DNA from: Prevotellaceae bacterium UBA7028
GTDB taxonomy: Bacteria > Bacteroidota > Bacteroidia > Bacteroidales > Bacteroidaceae
Assembly (NCBI GenBank): GCA_002494215.1
Contig: DLBF01000125.1
Location: 1-33,732 of the forward strand
Length of the DNA: 33,732 nt
Direction of reading: 5' to 3'
Within the stretch, counting starts at the first letter, position 1; each line of letters begins with the position of its first letter. The notes under the pieces are model-generated. The model was not told where the DNA came from and searched no databases. It saw only the letters and a list, made by a program, of their open reading frames with translations. This document shows, in pieces, positions 15,002 to 23,895 of this stretch. Made by a program: the position numbers and the translations under genes.

Positions 15002-16151
15002 AAAGCTTCTGCGTGAAGATACTCAGGTAGATACGCCAGTTGCGCCAGATGTGTCCGTCTTCGTTCTCGAAATACTCATAAGGGTACTGCATCTTATCCA
15101 GGTAAGCTCGCAGGCCCTTATTTTGTTCATATAGGAAATCTGTCTTGCCAATACCTATCCAGTAGAGATGGGGCTTGGCCTTGAAGACAGCAGCAATCTG
15201 ACCGCTTACCTCGGCACTCTCGGCTATCTGCTGGTCGATGGGCTTGTCGGAACCGCGGTCCATCCTGACAGCTGCCGAGAAAAGACCCAGGTAGCCGAAC
15301 ATGCCAGGATTCATCAGACTGATGTGAAAAGTATGGAATCCGCCCATGCTAAGTCCGCACATAGCGGTATTGTCGGCACCCTTCTTTACACGGAAATTCT
15401 TCTCGATGTAGCTCTTTATCTCAGGGAAACTTTCCTCGAAGCTGGCCTTCTGACGGCCACGCTGTGCTAGGGCAGTAAACTCGGGACTGGCATCATTGTC
15501 GGCATGTCCGTTGGTCATTACCACAATCATGGGAACAGCCTTGCCCAGGGCAATCAGATTATCCAATACCTGTGAGGCACGACCCAATGTAAGCCATGCA
15601 TCCTCGTCGCCACCCATTCCGTGCAACAGATACAGGACGGGATAGCTGCCACCCTTCTCGTATCCTGCGGGGGTATAGATGCTCATACGGCGAGACATGC
15701 CCAGTGTCTTGCTATCATACCAGATCTGCTGGATATTGCCATGGGGCACATCGTGGTTTCCGTACAGATAACCACAGTCACCCTCTTCCTTACTTATAAT
15801 AAAGGTACTCATGAAACTGCGTACATCGCGACTGCGGTGCCAGTTGGCAGGGTCTTGCAACTCTACCCCGTCGGCATAGAAACGATAGCTGTACAACTCT
15901 GGGGCAAGAGGTTGCGTGGTGAAAGTCCATACGCCATTCTCGCCCTTAGCCATCTCCTTGCGATAGCCGTCTATGCAGTCGCCCATCACCTCGACCTTCT
16001 GTGCACTGGGGGCATGCAGGCGGAGGGTTACGGTACCGTCGTCGTTCTTCTGGGGGGATACAATGTTCTGACGCTCGAAGATAGCCTGCTGGGCAAACAA
16101 GGCAGAAAAGCCAAAGGCAAAAGCCAACAGGGATAAGGTTGTTCTTTTCAT
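14994..16151 (-). CDS. Secreted CE1/esterase D-type hydrolase (feruloyl/acetyl esterase-like)
   Basis: A 385-residue exported enzyme. Residues 1-20 are a signal peptide, residues about 28-120 an early-set/CBM48-like beta domain (DGTVTLRLHAPSAQKVEVMGD ... GVWTFTTQPLAPELYSYRFYADG), and residues about 140-380 an esterase D-type alpha/beta hydrolase. The triad is Ser268 (GLSMGG), Asp338 (GKTDFL) and His367 (DGHIWRNWR). The architecture is common among Bacteroidota enzymes that remove acyl or feruloyl groups from hemicellulose. It stands alone on the minus strand, divergent from the MFS gene, so its link to a glycan system is not shown. There is no sorting domain; the protein may be periplasmic. 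Confidence 0.88.
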   Translation of the reverse strand: MKRTTLSLLAFAFGFSALFAQQAIFERQNIVSPQKNDDGTVTLRLHAPSAQKVEVMGDCIDGYRKEMAKGENGVWTFTTQPLAPELYSYRFYADGVELQDPANWHRSRDVRSFMSTFIISKEEGDCGYLYGNHDVPHGNIQQIWYDSKTLGMSRRMSIYTPAGYEKGGSYPVLYLLHGMGGDEDAWLTLGRASQVLDNLIALGKAVPMIVVMTNGHADNDASPEFTALAQRGRQKASFEESFPEIKSYIEKNFRVKKGADNTAMCGLSMGGFHTFHISLMNPGMFGYLGLFSAAVRMDRGSDKPIDQQIAESAEVSGQIAAVFKAKPHLYWIGIGKTDFLYEQNKGLRAYLDKMQYPYEYFENEDGHIWRNWRIYLSIFTQKLFK

Positions 16152-16195
16152 AATGTTGTTCTCGTTTTTAGTTTGTTATTAAGTTAATTTATGCA

Positions 16196-16203
16196 CAAAA
16201 ATA
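16196..16203 (-). promoter_or_regulatory. Putative -7 box (TATTTTTG) of the esterase gene
   Basis: Read on the minus strand, TATTTTTG fits TAnnTTTG about 45 nt before the ATG at 16151. No clear -33 TTTG is found at the normal spacing. Confidence 0.4.
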
Positions 16204-16278
16204 CGTAAATTTTTTATTTGTCCTACCGAAGGGATGGTTTCTTTTCTGATTTTACCCTGTTTTTTGGGGAAAAGTGCG

Positions 16279-16302
16279 TACCTTTGCAACCTGAAATCAG
16301 GT
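16279..16302 (+). promoter_or_regulatory. MFS -7 box with an adjacent perfect palindrome
   Basis: TACCTTTG (16279-16286) is a good -7 box. At 16289-16302, over the expected transcription start, lies the perfect inverted repeat ACCTGA-AA-TCAGGT, a plausible repressor operator. The -33 element is weak. Confidence 0.55.
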
Positions 16303-16319
16303 AACGGCCAACAAAAAAA

Positions 16320-17495
16320 ATGGAAAAACTCTGGAATAGCAACTATCTAAAAGCGTGGAGCGCCAATTTCATGATATATTTCTCCTTCATGATTCTGACG
16401 CCCCTGCTGCCCCTGTACCTGAGCGAGGAATTCGGAGCCAACAAAGACCAGATAGGAATGGTGCTGAGCGGATATGCCCTTACGGCATTGTTGATAAGGC
16501 CCTTCAGCGGATTCTTTGTGGACAGCTTCCCTCGCAAGGCAGTCCTGCTGATTTGCTACTTCCTGTTCTTCATCCTCTTTGGCGGCTACATCGTGGCAGG
16601 CTCGCTACTCTCCTTCTGCATCATCCGAACCTTGCACGGTGCTCCCGTAGGAGCTACGACGGTTGCCAACAGCACCGTTGCCATAGATGTACTGCACCCC
16701 ACTCGCAGAGCGGAGGGAATAGGCTACTACGGACTGAGCAACAACATGGCCACTGCCATATCGCCCACCGTTGGACTGCTTATCTATCAGTGGACCAACA
16801 ACTATACATTCATCTTCTGCGTATCGCTGATGACGGCTGGAATAGGCTTGCTTATCAATAGTACGCTAAAGCTAAAGCCACGCGAGACTGCTCCCATACA
16901 AAAACCCAAGATTCAGCTGGACCGCTTCCTTTTATTAAAAGGTTGGAGCCAGGCTCTTTGTATGACCGGATTCAGCTTCTCTTATGGTGTTATCAGTACC
17001 TATCTGGCTATCTATGGCAAGGAGCAGCTGGGCATCACCACAGGAACGGGCATCTTCTTTGCCCTGCTGAGCCTAGGTCTAATGTCAAGTCGTCTGGTAG
17101 GCGCCCGCTCGCTGCGCAAAGGCCTTGTGACAAAGAATGCCACACACGGCGTGCTGGTATCGCTCTTCGGTTACCTACTCTTCGCTGCCGTTCACAATCC
17201 CATAGGATACTACGGAGCGGCGCTGATAATAGGTTTGGGCAACGGACACATGTTCCCTGCCTTCCAGACAATGTTCCTGAATCTGGCTCCCAACAGCCAG
17301 CGAGGAACAGCCAACAGCACCCTGCTGACCGCCTGGGACTTAGGTGTAGGACTGGGCATCATACTGGGTGGAATCATCGTGGAGCACACCTCCTACGATA
17401 TCGCCTTCTGGGCTGCCTGGATTAGCAACCTCCTGGGCACCTTCTTCTACTTCACCTACGCCAGAGGCCACTTCGAGAAACACAAGCTGAGATAA
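16320..17495 (+). CDS. Major facilitator superfamily permease
   Basis: A 391-residue inner-membrane transporter with twelve predicted helices. It has the MFS loop 2-3 pattern (GYALTALLIRPFSGFFVDSFPRKAVL, with GRxGR-like basic character) and a central cytoplasmic loop around residues 185-205 (LKLKPRETAPIQKPKI). It resembles sugar/drug proton antiporters of Bacteroidota. The ATG at 16320 follows an A-rich leader downstream of a -7 box and a palindrome. No coupled gene is present; the substrate is unknown. The 3' flank is a 15-unit heptad array shared with the convergent SusE/F-like gene. Confidence 0.88.
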   Translation: MEKLWNSNYLKAWSANFMIYFSFMILTPLLPLYLSEEFGANKDQIGMVLSGYALTALLIRPFSGFFVDSFPRKAVLLICYFLFFILFGGYIVAGSLLSFCIIRTLHGAPVGATTVANSTVAIDVLHPTRRAEGIGYYGLSNNMATAISPTVGLLIYQWTNNYTFIFCVSLMTAGIGLLINSTLKLKPRETAPIQKPKIQLDRFLLLKGWSQALCMTGFSFSYGVISTYLAIYGKEQLGITTGTGIFFALLSLGLMSSRLVGARSLRKGLVTKNATHGVLVSLFGYLLFAAVHNPIGYYGAALIIGLGNGHMFPAFQTMFLNLAPNSQRGTANSTLLTAWDLGVGLGIILGGIIVEHTSYDIAFWAAWISNLLGTFFYFTYARGHFEKHKLR

Positions 17496-17502
17496 GAAGA
17501 CA

Positions 17503-17607
17503 GATTATAGATTATAGATGAGAGATTATAGATGAGAGATTCCGTGATTTCGTAATTCCGTAATTCCGAACATCTATCATCTATTATCTATCATCTCTCA
17601 TCTAATT
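17503..17607. repeat. Heptad array of 15 units between convergent genes
   Basis: Fifteen 7-mers in one phase: GATTATA/GATGAGA units on the left, three AT-rich units (TGATTTC, GTAATTC, CGTAATT), and TCTATCA/TCTATTA units on the right, which are partly complementary to the left half. The folded RNA could end transcripts from both sides. The right end contains the stop codon of the minus-strand SusE/F-like gene (17598-17600). Confidence 0.85.
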
Positions 17608-18488
17608 ACCTTTTTTCCTCCCACGACATAGATTCCTTTCGGCAATTTTGAATTTTGAATTTTGAATTTTGAATTAAGTTTACGACCCGAAAGGTCGTAA
17701 ACCTCTCCCTCCCATTTGGGGGAGGGCTGGGGAGAGGGGCCAATGCTGGTTGCCCCTCCTTCTCCAGGCATCGAAGCACCCAGATACTCGGCCCTTACCG
17801 TCTCGCGGAACACATCCACACGAATGTGGTAATAGCCCTCCTTCGTGATACTCCACTTGCGATCCTCCGTACCACCTGTACATAGCTGAGTACTGCCAAG
17901 CACATCCTCGTCCGAGGTAAAGGGGTGAAGCATCTTAGGTTCCCAGGCATTCTGCCCGCTGAACTTGAACCTACGAGGCTCTCCGAACTCGGGTCTTTCC
18001 TTCAGCTCGCCCGTCCAATCCCATGCACAGACCTCCTCAGGGTCGCGTGTGAAGGGCAGGAAGGTATAGGTTACCCATCCGCATTCCGTAGCGCCGCCTA
18101 CAATGAACAACTCGTTCCAGGCTGTGAAGAGCTCGCCATGAAGGGTCTTGGCATTAAGGTCCACGGTGATGCGATAGATATCCTCGGTAACGGGCACCAC
18201 CCACTGGGAGGCTGCACTGTCACTGCTAAGCGTGTAGGGCAACGTATTGTTGACCACATAGGAATCCTCATAGGTAGGTTTCAGATAACGCTTAATCGAC
18301 CCCTGGTTACGTATCGCCAGGGTTCCTTGATAGAGCGTTCCCGTATATTTGAACTGTTTATTAGGGAAGGCCGTAAGTTCCTGAATTCCCCCAGGAACGG
18401 CACTGCCTACAGCAAAGAGACGAGACATATCCTGTGCCCCTGCAGAGAGGGAAAGGAATATAAACAGGAGGTTGAGTATATATTTCAT
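17598..18488 (-). CDS. SusE/F-like outer-surface protein with sorting-like C-terminus
   Basis: A 296-residue exported protein with signal peptide MKYILNLLFIFLSLSAGA. Two modules begin with RLFAVGSAVPGGI (23-35) and ELFIVGGATECGW (126-138) and end with YTGTLYQGTL and WDWTGEL, the pattern of starch-binding SusE/SusF-type domains. Unlike classical SusE/F there is no lipobox Cys. The C-terminus has VYDLSGRKLNS ... LPKGIYVVGGKKVIR, a short sorting-like domain, with the repeat-encoded PSPQPSPKWEG (252-262) and FKIQNSK (275-281) inserted. It overlaps the GH31 gene by 4 nt (ATGA), so both are made together; binding of an alpha-glucan on the cell surface is inferred. SusC and SusD are absent from the window. 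Confidence 0.75.
   Translation of the reverse strand: MKYILNLLFIFLSLSAGAQDMSRLFAVGSAVPGGIQELTAFPNKQFKYTGTLYQGTLAIRNQGSIKRYLKPTYEDSYVVNNTLPYTLSSDSAASQWVVPVTEDIYRITVDLNAKTLHGELFTAWNELFIVGGATECGWVTYTFLPFTRDPEEVCAWDWTGELKERPEFGEPRRFKFSGQNAWEPKMLHPFTSDEDVLGSTQLCTGGTEDRKWSITKEGYYHIRVDVFRETVRAEYLGASMPGEGGATSIGPSPQPSPKWEGEVYDLSGRKLNSKFKIQNSKLPKGIYVVGGKKVIR
17640..17745 (-). repeat. Repeat cassette inside the SusE/F-like C-terminus
   Basis: Read on the coding strand: a GC-rich inverted module (about 17702-17740), the VYDLSGRKLNS codons, then four AATTCAA heptads before LPKGIY. The same site in the M6 protease gene has a single AATTCAA unit, a difference of three units (21 nt, 7 codons). Confidence 0.75.
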
Positions 18489-21031
18489 AACTTAATGATT
18501 TTTCGGGTGATAACTTTACCATCAACATTAGCCCTGCAGATATATTCCCCTGCAGGCAGGGTAGAAAGAGTGAGCTGTACCTCGGAGGTGTTAGCGTAAA
18601 CCTGTCGCAGCTGTTCACGACCACCCAAATCCACAATACTAATACATATCCGCTGGGCAGAGCGCGTGTCTCTCAGCTCCAGCAAAGCCTGTGCCGTATG
18701 ATAGCGAAGGACAGGACCTTCCCCACCCTTCTGCGCTGCAATATCCGTTGCATTGGCATAAAGGCAGATGGTGCTCTCGGTGTTGCAGGCACGAGCAGGA
18801 AGTTGAAGGGTAAGACGGCGCAACACCTCGTCGTACGTCCATTCTGTAACCTCCTGACCATCTATTGTAACCTGATAAGGCTGTTCCTGCGCCCAGAACT
18901 GCACCTCCACATCGCGGCTCTCAGGCATACCCTCGTAACTTCCCTCCCTGGGAGCTATTGTCAGCGTTACAACATCGCCACCACGTTGCTGGCGGAAACG
19001 GGTAACGGCAAAGGCACCATTGCGGTACTCCTCGTTATCGCCATGATCCTCGTAGAAACGTCCTTCACCCTCGCCAGGAATCACCCACAGCACCAGTTTG
19101 TCGATAGGCTTCTTCAGATGCTGAACGGTTGGCTCGTAGGTGGGAATAATACTGCCCTGGCGGATGAAATAGGGAATCTCGTTGAGCGCATATTGGTCTG
19201 TAAAACGTGTATCGCCTTCGCGCATAAAGCCACGACATACATCAAACCACTCACCCTCTGGCAACCAGACATCGCGCTCGCTGGTATCATCGCTGCTGAC
19301 GGGCGTGGAGATGGGAGCCACCAGCATCTGCGAACCAAAGAGATACTCATCTTCTGTGGTATAGGAGCGGTTCTCCTCGGGCCACTCATAGTAGAGAGGA
19401 CGACAGATAGAAACACCTGTATCGTATGCCTCGCGAGCGGCTGTATAAATATAAGGTACTAAGGAGTAGCGGAACTGGAAGACCTGATTCTGGAGGTTGA
19501 AGTTCGAGAACTTCCAGATACGGCGCTCACAGCTACTCTGACTGGAGCCGTGCGTCCTGAAGATAGGCTGAAAGGCACAGAACTGCATCCAGCGAAGCAC
19601 CAATTCGGGGTCGGTCTTTATATCGTTGGGCTGCAGGTAACCGCCTCCGTCGTGTCCCCAATAGCCAAAGCACACGTTGGCCGAGGTGGCTGTGTAATAC
19701 GATTCGAACTGCAAGGTTCCGAATGTAGCAAACGTATCGCCAGAGAATCCCAGCGGATAGCGGTGACTGCCCATTCCGCCCCAGCGGTGAAAGACCACAG
19801 GACGGCGGTCGGGACGGTTCAGGCGCATGTCATTATAAAAAACATGGTTCAACCAGAAGGTATGGCCCAGGCCCGCAATGTAGCTGCTAGTCTTATCCTG
19901 CTGCCAATCCAGCCACCAGAAGTCCACCCCTTCCTTCTCGCGTACCCGAATGATATTCTTGAAGAAAGTACGATAAAAGGTGCTGTCCTCCAATTGCCAG
20001 GGAACAGTTGTGGCATCGGCAGGAAGCCCCATATCATCACGAATCTTGCTGAAATTATCATCGCTGCTCCCTATTCCGTCGGCAGGATGCAGATTCAGGG
20101 CCGTGCGCGTGTTATGGGTATGCATCCAACTAAGCAAGTTCTTAGGCGTGGGAATGAGCGACTTGTTCCACGTCCAACCCGTCCATGAATTCTGATGCCA
20201 GTCGCAATCCAGCATCAGCACATCATGGGGTACGTTCTTGCTCTCCATATCCTTCACTATCTGCTGGAACTCGCTTTGTGAATAAGCCTGATACTTGCTG
20301 TACCAATAGCCAAACATATAAAGTGGAGGCAAAGGCTGGCGACCGGCAATCCTCACATAATCGCCCAAAGCATCCTTGTACTGATGGCCGTAGCCAAAGA
20401 AATACCAATCGAATGCCCTGCTGTCGAGGGGTGTATCTACCCAAGGAATATCATCCACAGAAGCACCGAAGGGGAAAGAGCGGCTGCCGTCTCCTCGCTT
20501 CGTCTGGGGCGATTCGTCGAGCACAGCCCATCCATCGCGCGAGAGCAAGCCTTTCTCCAACGACACACGATGCGTATCGCCAATATCACCGTCCAGCGTC
20601 CTCTGTGTTCCCAGCAGGTTCATGGCATCATCCTTGCCTGGATACCACAGGATGGTACGTCCGTTCATCCTGAAGGTAATGCCCAGGATCTTGCTGTTCT
20701 TCTGTGTAGCAGTGATGGCGGAACCTACCTTATACCGGAGCGTAAGGCTGTCCGTCTCTATAATCAGGTAACCGTCCTCCGTTCGTTGTGTGAAACGGGG
20801 AACAGGCAGCCGCCTGTTCACAACGGCAAAGGTGGCTCTGTCCTCAAACTTGGAGGTACTGCTGTACTGAATACGTATCAGGCGGGGCGTAAGCACCGTA
20901 AACCGGGCCCTGCCGCTCACCACAATGGCGGCGCTGTCGGCCTGGGGTTCCCATTGCTCATCGGCAAAACATAGTCTGCAACAAAGCAGAAAAACTAGGA
21001 AAATACTGTTTTTGGATAATAGTTGGTTCAT
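18485..21031 (-). CDS. Secreted GH31 family glycosidase with type IX-like C-terminal domain
   Basis: An 848-residue glycoside hydrolase. Signal peptide (about 1-23), N-terminal beta domain (about 30-230), then the GH31 barrel: LPPLYMFGYWYSKYQAYSQ, nucleophile Asp375 in DFWWLDWQQD and the probable acid/base Asp432 in RYPLGFSGDT. After the proximal and distal beta domains the protein ends in ISIVDLGGRE ... LTLSTLPAGEYICRANVDGKVITRKIIKL, a Por/type IX secretion C-terminal domain, so it is probably displayed at the surface. GH31 includes alpha-glucosidases and alpha-xylosidases; the WLDWQ motif does not settle the substrate. It is transcribed from a near-perfect promoter and coupled to the SusE/F-like gene. 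Confidence 0.9.
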   Translation of the reverse strand: MNQLLSKNSIFLVFLLCCRLCFADEQWEPQADSAAIVVSGRARFTVLTPRLIRIQYSSTSKFEDRATFAVVNRRLPVPRFTQRTEDGYLIIETDSLTLRYKVGSAITATQKNSKILGITFRMNGRTILWYPGKDDAMNLLGTQRTLDGDIGDTHRVSLEKGLLSRDGWAVLDESPQTKRGDGSRSFPFGASVDDIPWVDTPLDSRAFDWYFFGYGHQYKDALGDYVRIAGRQPLPPLYMFGYWYSKYQAYSQSEFQQIVKDMESKNVPHDVLMLDCDWHQNSWTGWTWNKSLIPTPKNLLSWMHTHNTRTALNLHPADGIGSSDDNFSKIRDDMGLPADATTVPWQLEDSTFYRTFFKNIIRVREKEGVDFWWLDWQQDKTSSYIAGLGHTFWLNHVFYNDMRLNRPDRRPVVFHRWGGMGSHRYPLGFSGDTFATFGTLQFESYYTATSANVCFGYWGHDGGGYLQPNDIKTDPELVLRWMQFCAFQPIFRTHGSSQSSCERRIWKFSNFNLQNQVFQFRYSLVPYIYTAAREAYDTGVSICRPLYYEWPEENRSYTTEDEYLFGSQMLVAPISTPVSSDDTSERDVWLPEGEWFDVCRGFMREGDTRFTDQYALNEIPYFIRQGSIIPTYEPTVQHLKKPIDKLVLWVIPGEGEGRFYEDHGDNEEYRNGAFAVTRFRQQRGGDVVTLTIAPREGSYEGMPESRDVEVQFWAQEQPYQVTIDGQEVTEWTYDEVLRRLTLQLPARACNTESTICLYANATDIAAQKGGEGPVLRYHTAQALLELRDTRSAQRICISIVDLGGREQLRQVYANTSEVQLTLSTLPAGEYICRANVDGKVITRKIIKL

Positions 21032-21051
21032 CTTTAGGCTATTTTGCAGGG

Positions 21052-21082
21052 CAAAGTTACAAATAATCGGGAGCAGAACAAA
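21052..21082 (-). promoter_or_regulatory. Promoter of the GH31 operon (TTTG-N19-TAACTTTG)
   Basis: On the minus strand TTTG (21079-21082) and TAACTTTG (21052-21059) are exactly 19 nt apart. The expected transcription start lies about 14 nt before the ATG at 21031. Confidence 0.75.
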
Positions 21083-21101
21083 AATTATGAATTAAAAACC
21101 G

Positions 21102-21109
21102 TAAATTTG
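21102..21109 (+). promoter_or_regulatory. Putative -7 box (TAAATTTG) of the AraC-family gene
   Basis: TAAATTTG sits 28 nt before the ATG at 21138. No matching -33 element is evident. The box lies in the 106-nt divergent region shared with the GH31 promoter. Confidence 0.45.
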
Positions 21110-21137
21110 CTCTCAGAATTCAAGAGGGCGTTCAGTC

Positions 21138-21878
21138 ATGCAACAACAGATATTACATCTCCTCTGTACCGCCGGCAGTTGCCAGCTACATTTCTCGGGC
21201 CGCGAGCATACGCTTACGGCAGGCTGCTGCATGATAGTCATGGCCAGTCACGTAGGCAATGTCCGCCCCTCTGCAGATTGCCGGTTGTACCAGTTGCTGC
21301 TCCCTGCCGACCAGCAGGCCGGCTGTATGCCGCACAGCAGCTACGGTACCTGCGGATGGCTGCACCTGTTCATGCACCCCATCTTCCGGTTGGAGGGTGA
21401 TATGCTTGCTATTCTGGAACATGATTTCCTGGATGTGGCTTTCCGCACAGAACATACGCCCCAGGCTTACAGGCAGGAGGCGGTCATGCAGGGTATGCGC
21501 ACCCTTTACCTGGATGCCATGAATGCCCACGCAGCCCTCTTCGAACACGAGCAGGCCACCCAGCGGGCAGCCGACATCATGTCACGCTTCATTCAGATGC
21601 TGGAGGGCGGCAGCTACCGTCAGCACCGTACGGTAGCCTTTTATGCCGAGGCGCTTTGCGTCACGCCCAAGCATCTGCATAAGATATCCACCCAGGTAAG
21701 CGGACGCACCCCCAGCTACTGGATTCAGCAGTTTACGGTAATGGAAATCAGGCATCTGCTGATGCACCGCAAACTCACGGCTAAAGAAATTTCCGACAAG
21801 ATGAATTTCGACAGCCTTTCTCATTTTTCACGTTATGTATCGGAACATTTGGGCTTTACGCCTAAGAATATAAAATAG
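21138..21878 (+). CDS. AraC-family transcriptional regulator
   Basis: A 246-residue regulator. The N-terminal half (about 1-140) is a sensor-type domain of unknown ligand. Residues about 157-246 hold the two helix-turn-helix motifs of AraC proteins (VAFYAEALCVTPKHLHKISTQVSGRTPSYWIQQFTVME and LTAKEISDKMNFDSLSHFSRYVSEHLGFTPKNIK). It lies just upstream of the TonB receptor gene, whose promoter carries two 11-bp direct repeats placed as AraC sites usually are. Activation of that receptor is therefore the likely job; control of the divergent GH31 operon is possible but no such repeats are seen there. In Bacteroidota and other Gram-negatives AraC regulators beside TonB receptors often respond to siderophores, which is inference here. 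Confidence 0.88.
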   Translation: MQQQILHLLCTAGSCQLHFSGREHTLTAGCCMIVMASHVGNVRPSADCRLYQLLLPADQQAGCMPHSSYGTCGWLHLFMHPIFRLEGDMLAILEHDFLDVAFRTEHTPQAYRQEAVMQGMRTLYLDAMNAHAALFEHEQATQRAADIMSRFIQMLEGGSYRQHRTVAFYAEALCVTPKHLHKISTQVSGRTPSYWIQQFTVMEIRHLLMHRKLTAKEISDKMNFDSLSHFSRYVSEHLGFTPKNIK

Positions 21879-21898
21879 GCCTCATGCCCCCCAAAGGG

Positions 21899-21962
21899 GA
21901 AATATTGGTAACACACTGCGAAATATTGGTTTGGCTTCGTGCGTACATTATTAATACCTTTG
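21899..21962 (+). promoter_or_regulatory. TonB-receptor promoter with tandem 11-bp operator repeats
   Basis: GAAATATTGGT occurs at 21899-21909 and again at 21920-21930, start to start 21 bp (two helical turns). The second copy overlaps the first T of the TTTG -33 element (21930-21933), which lies 21 nt before the -7 box TACCTTTG (21955-21962). This is the classic layout for an AraC-type activator that touches RNA polymerase. Confidence 0.7.
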
Positions 21963-22002
21963 CGCACTGATTTATTAACTGGATTTACAAACCAACCTGA
22001 AT

Positions 22003-23895
22003 ATGAATATTCGTACTTTACTACTCTTAGGCGCAGGAATATCCTGCCTTACCCTGCAGGCTGAGAATGAAAGCCTAAGGGATACCACCCAGATGGACGA
22101 GGTGGTGGTCACCGGCACACGCAATGCCACCGATGCACGCTACCTGCCCCTTACCGTTACCAGTATCAGCAATGAGAAGCTCAACGAGCACTACCGCTCC
22201 TCTGTCCTTCCTACCGTGATGGAGCAGACACCCGGTCTGTTCTCTACCAGCAGAGGGATGCTGGGCTATGGTGTTAGTACAGGAGCTGCAGGAAGCCTGA
22301 AGGTTCGTGGCGTAGGAAGCGGCGCACAGCTGCTGGTGCTCATTGACGGACAGCCTCAGTATGCCGGCTTGATGGGACATCCCATCCCTGATGCCTACCA
22401 GACCATGATGGCCGAGAAGGTTGAGGTGCTGCGCGGTCCTGCCAGCCTGCTCTACGGCAGCAATGCCATGGGCGGAGTGCTGAACATCGTTACACGCCAA
22501 ATGAACCAGGACGGCTGCAAGACCAATATCCGTCTGCAGGGCGGCAGCTACGGAACCGTTCAGGCCGATGGTGTCAACCGCTTCCGCATGGGTAAGTTCA
22601 GCAGCGTAGTCGGCGCACAGTACCAGCGCACAAGCGGGCATCGCGACAACAGCCAGTTTGAGCAGTTTGGCGGCTTTGCCAGGTTAGGATACGACTTCTC
22701 GGAGCACTGGAAGGCTTATGCCGACGCTAACGTCACACACTTCAATGCCAGCAACCCCGGACCCTCCTATGCTCCCCTGCTGGATAACGATTCTAAGATT
22801 ACACGCGGACTGGCCAGCATCAGCCTGAGCAACAGCTTCAGTAAAACCAGTGGTACGTTGCGTGCCTTCTGCGACTGGGGTCACCATAACATCGACGATG
22901 GATATAACGTAGGCGGAACTCCTAAGACTGCCCTCTACAAACACGATGACTACATAGCAGGCATCACATGGTATCAGAGTGCACACTTCTTTAGTGGAAA
23001 CACCGTAACAGTGGGAGTTGATTGGCAGCACTTCGGCGGCAGTGCCTGGAACGAAGACAAGATATCTGGCGACAAAACCTATCTGGTAAAGGATGCCGAT
23101 GGCAATCTGGTCGAGAAGCAGCATGCCGACGAGGTAGGAACCTACGTAGATTTCCGTCAGGATATCTGCAAGTGGCTGACCTTGGATGCAGGACTGCGCG
23201 TTGACTGGCACTCTGTCGTAGGCACGGAACTAGTTCCTCAGGGCGGCCTCTCCTTCCACCTGAACCGCGATGCCGATATCAAGGCTTTGGTGAGCAAGGG
23301 CTTCCGCAACCCCATCATCCGCGAGATGTATATGTTCCCGCCCGCAACAACCGATCTGCTGCCCGAGAGCATGATGAACTACGAGATTGCCTACACCCAA
23401 CGCATCGGGAAGCGCGCGCACGTAGGCGCCAACATCTTCTATATCAAGGGTAAGAACCTGATCAATACCATAAGGGAGAACGGACGCCCCCGCAATGTGA
23501 ATACCGGCGAGTTCGAGAACTGGGGTATTGAGCTGTCAGCCGACTATGCCATCAGTGACAACTGGAGCGTAAACGGCAACTACTCCTTCCTGCGTATGGA
23601 CAAGCCCGTCACCGGCGCTCCCGAGGGCAAGCTCTACATCGGTGCCAACTACCACAGTCAGAAGTGGACTGTATCGGCAGGTCTGCAGAACATCAGCGGT
23701 CTGTATATCAGCACAGGCGCCGATGCGCAGAAGGAGAACTTCACCCTGCTGAATGCCACCGTCAGCTATAAGGTACTGCCCTGGATGTCCGTCTTTGCCA
23801 AGGGGGACAACCTGCTGGCCGAGCGCTACCAGACGTATGCCGGATTCTACATGCCCAAGGCTACCTTCATGGGCGGCGTAAACCTCAGCTTCTGA
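22003..23895 (+). CDS. TonB-dependent outer-membrane receptor
   Basis: A 630-residue receptor: signal peptide (residues 1-20), TonB box DEVVVTG (32-38), plug domain (about 45-165, with VEVLRGPASLLYGSNAMGGVLNIVTR), then a 22-strand barrel ending in a terminal aromatic (GGVNLSF). It lacks the N-terminal CarboxypepD_reg domain of SusC glycan importers and so resembles siderophore, cobalamin or metal-chelate receptors of the Cir/BtuB type. The AraC regulator and direct repeats upstream point to ligand-dependent induction. No SusD, periplasmic binding protein or ABC transporter gene follows, so the rest of the uptake path is elsewhere. The ligand is not predictable. Confidence 0.9.
   Translation: MNIRTLLLLGAGISCLTLQAENESLRDTTQMDEVVVTGTRNATDARYLPLTVTSISNEKLNEHYRSSVLPTVMEQTPGLFSTSRGMLGYGVSTGAAGSLKVRGVGSGAQLLVLIDGQPQYAGLMGHPIPDAYQTMMAEKVEVLRGPASLLYGSNAMGGVLNIVTRQMNQDGCKTNIRLQGGSYGTVQADGVNRFRMGKFSSVVGAQYQRTSGHRDNSQFEQFGGFARLGYDFSEHWKAYADANVTHFNASNPGPSYAPLLDNDSKITRGLASISLSNSFSKTSGTLRAFCDWGHHNIDDGYNVGGTPKTALYKHDDYIAGITWYQSAHFFSGNTVTVGVDWQHFGGSAWNEDKISGDKTYLVKDADGNLVEKQHADEVGTYVDFRQDICKWLTLDAGLRVDWHSVVGTELVPQGGLSFHLNRDADIKALVSKGFRNPIIREMYMFPPATTDLLPESMMNYEIAYTQRIGKRAHVGANIFYIKGKNLINTIRENGRPRNVNTGEFENWGIELSADYAISDNWSVNGNYSFLRMDKPVTGAPEGKLYIGANYHSQKWTVSAGLQNISGLYISTGADAQKENFTLLNATVSYKVLPWMSVFAKGDNLLAERYQTYAGFYMPKATFMGGVNLSF

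Noticed and set aside
17503..17607. CRISPR-like array
   Set aside because: The period is 7 nt, with no 25-40-nt repeats, spacers or cas genes; it is a heptad array.
19550..20188. Long plus-strand frame inside the GH31 gene
   Set aside because: Shadow of the GH31 reading frame, which has catalytic motifs across the same bases.
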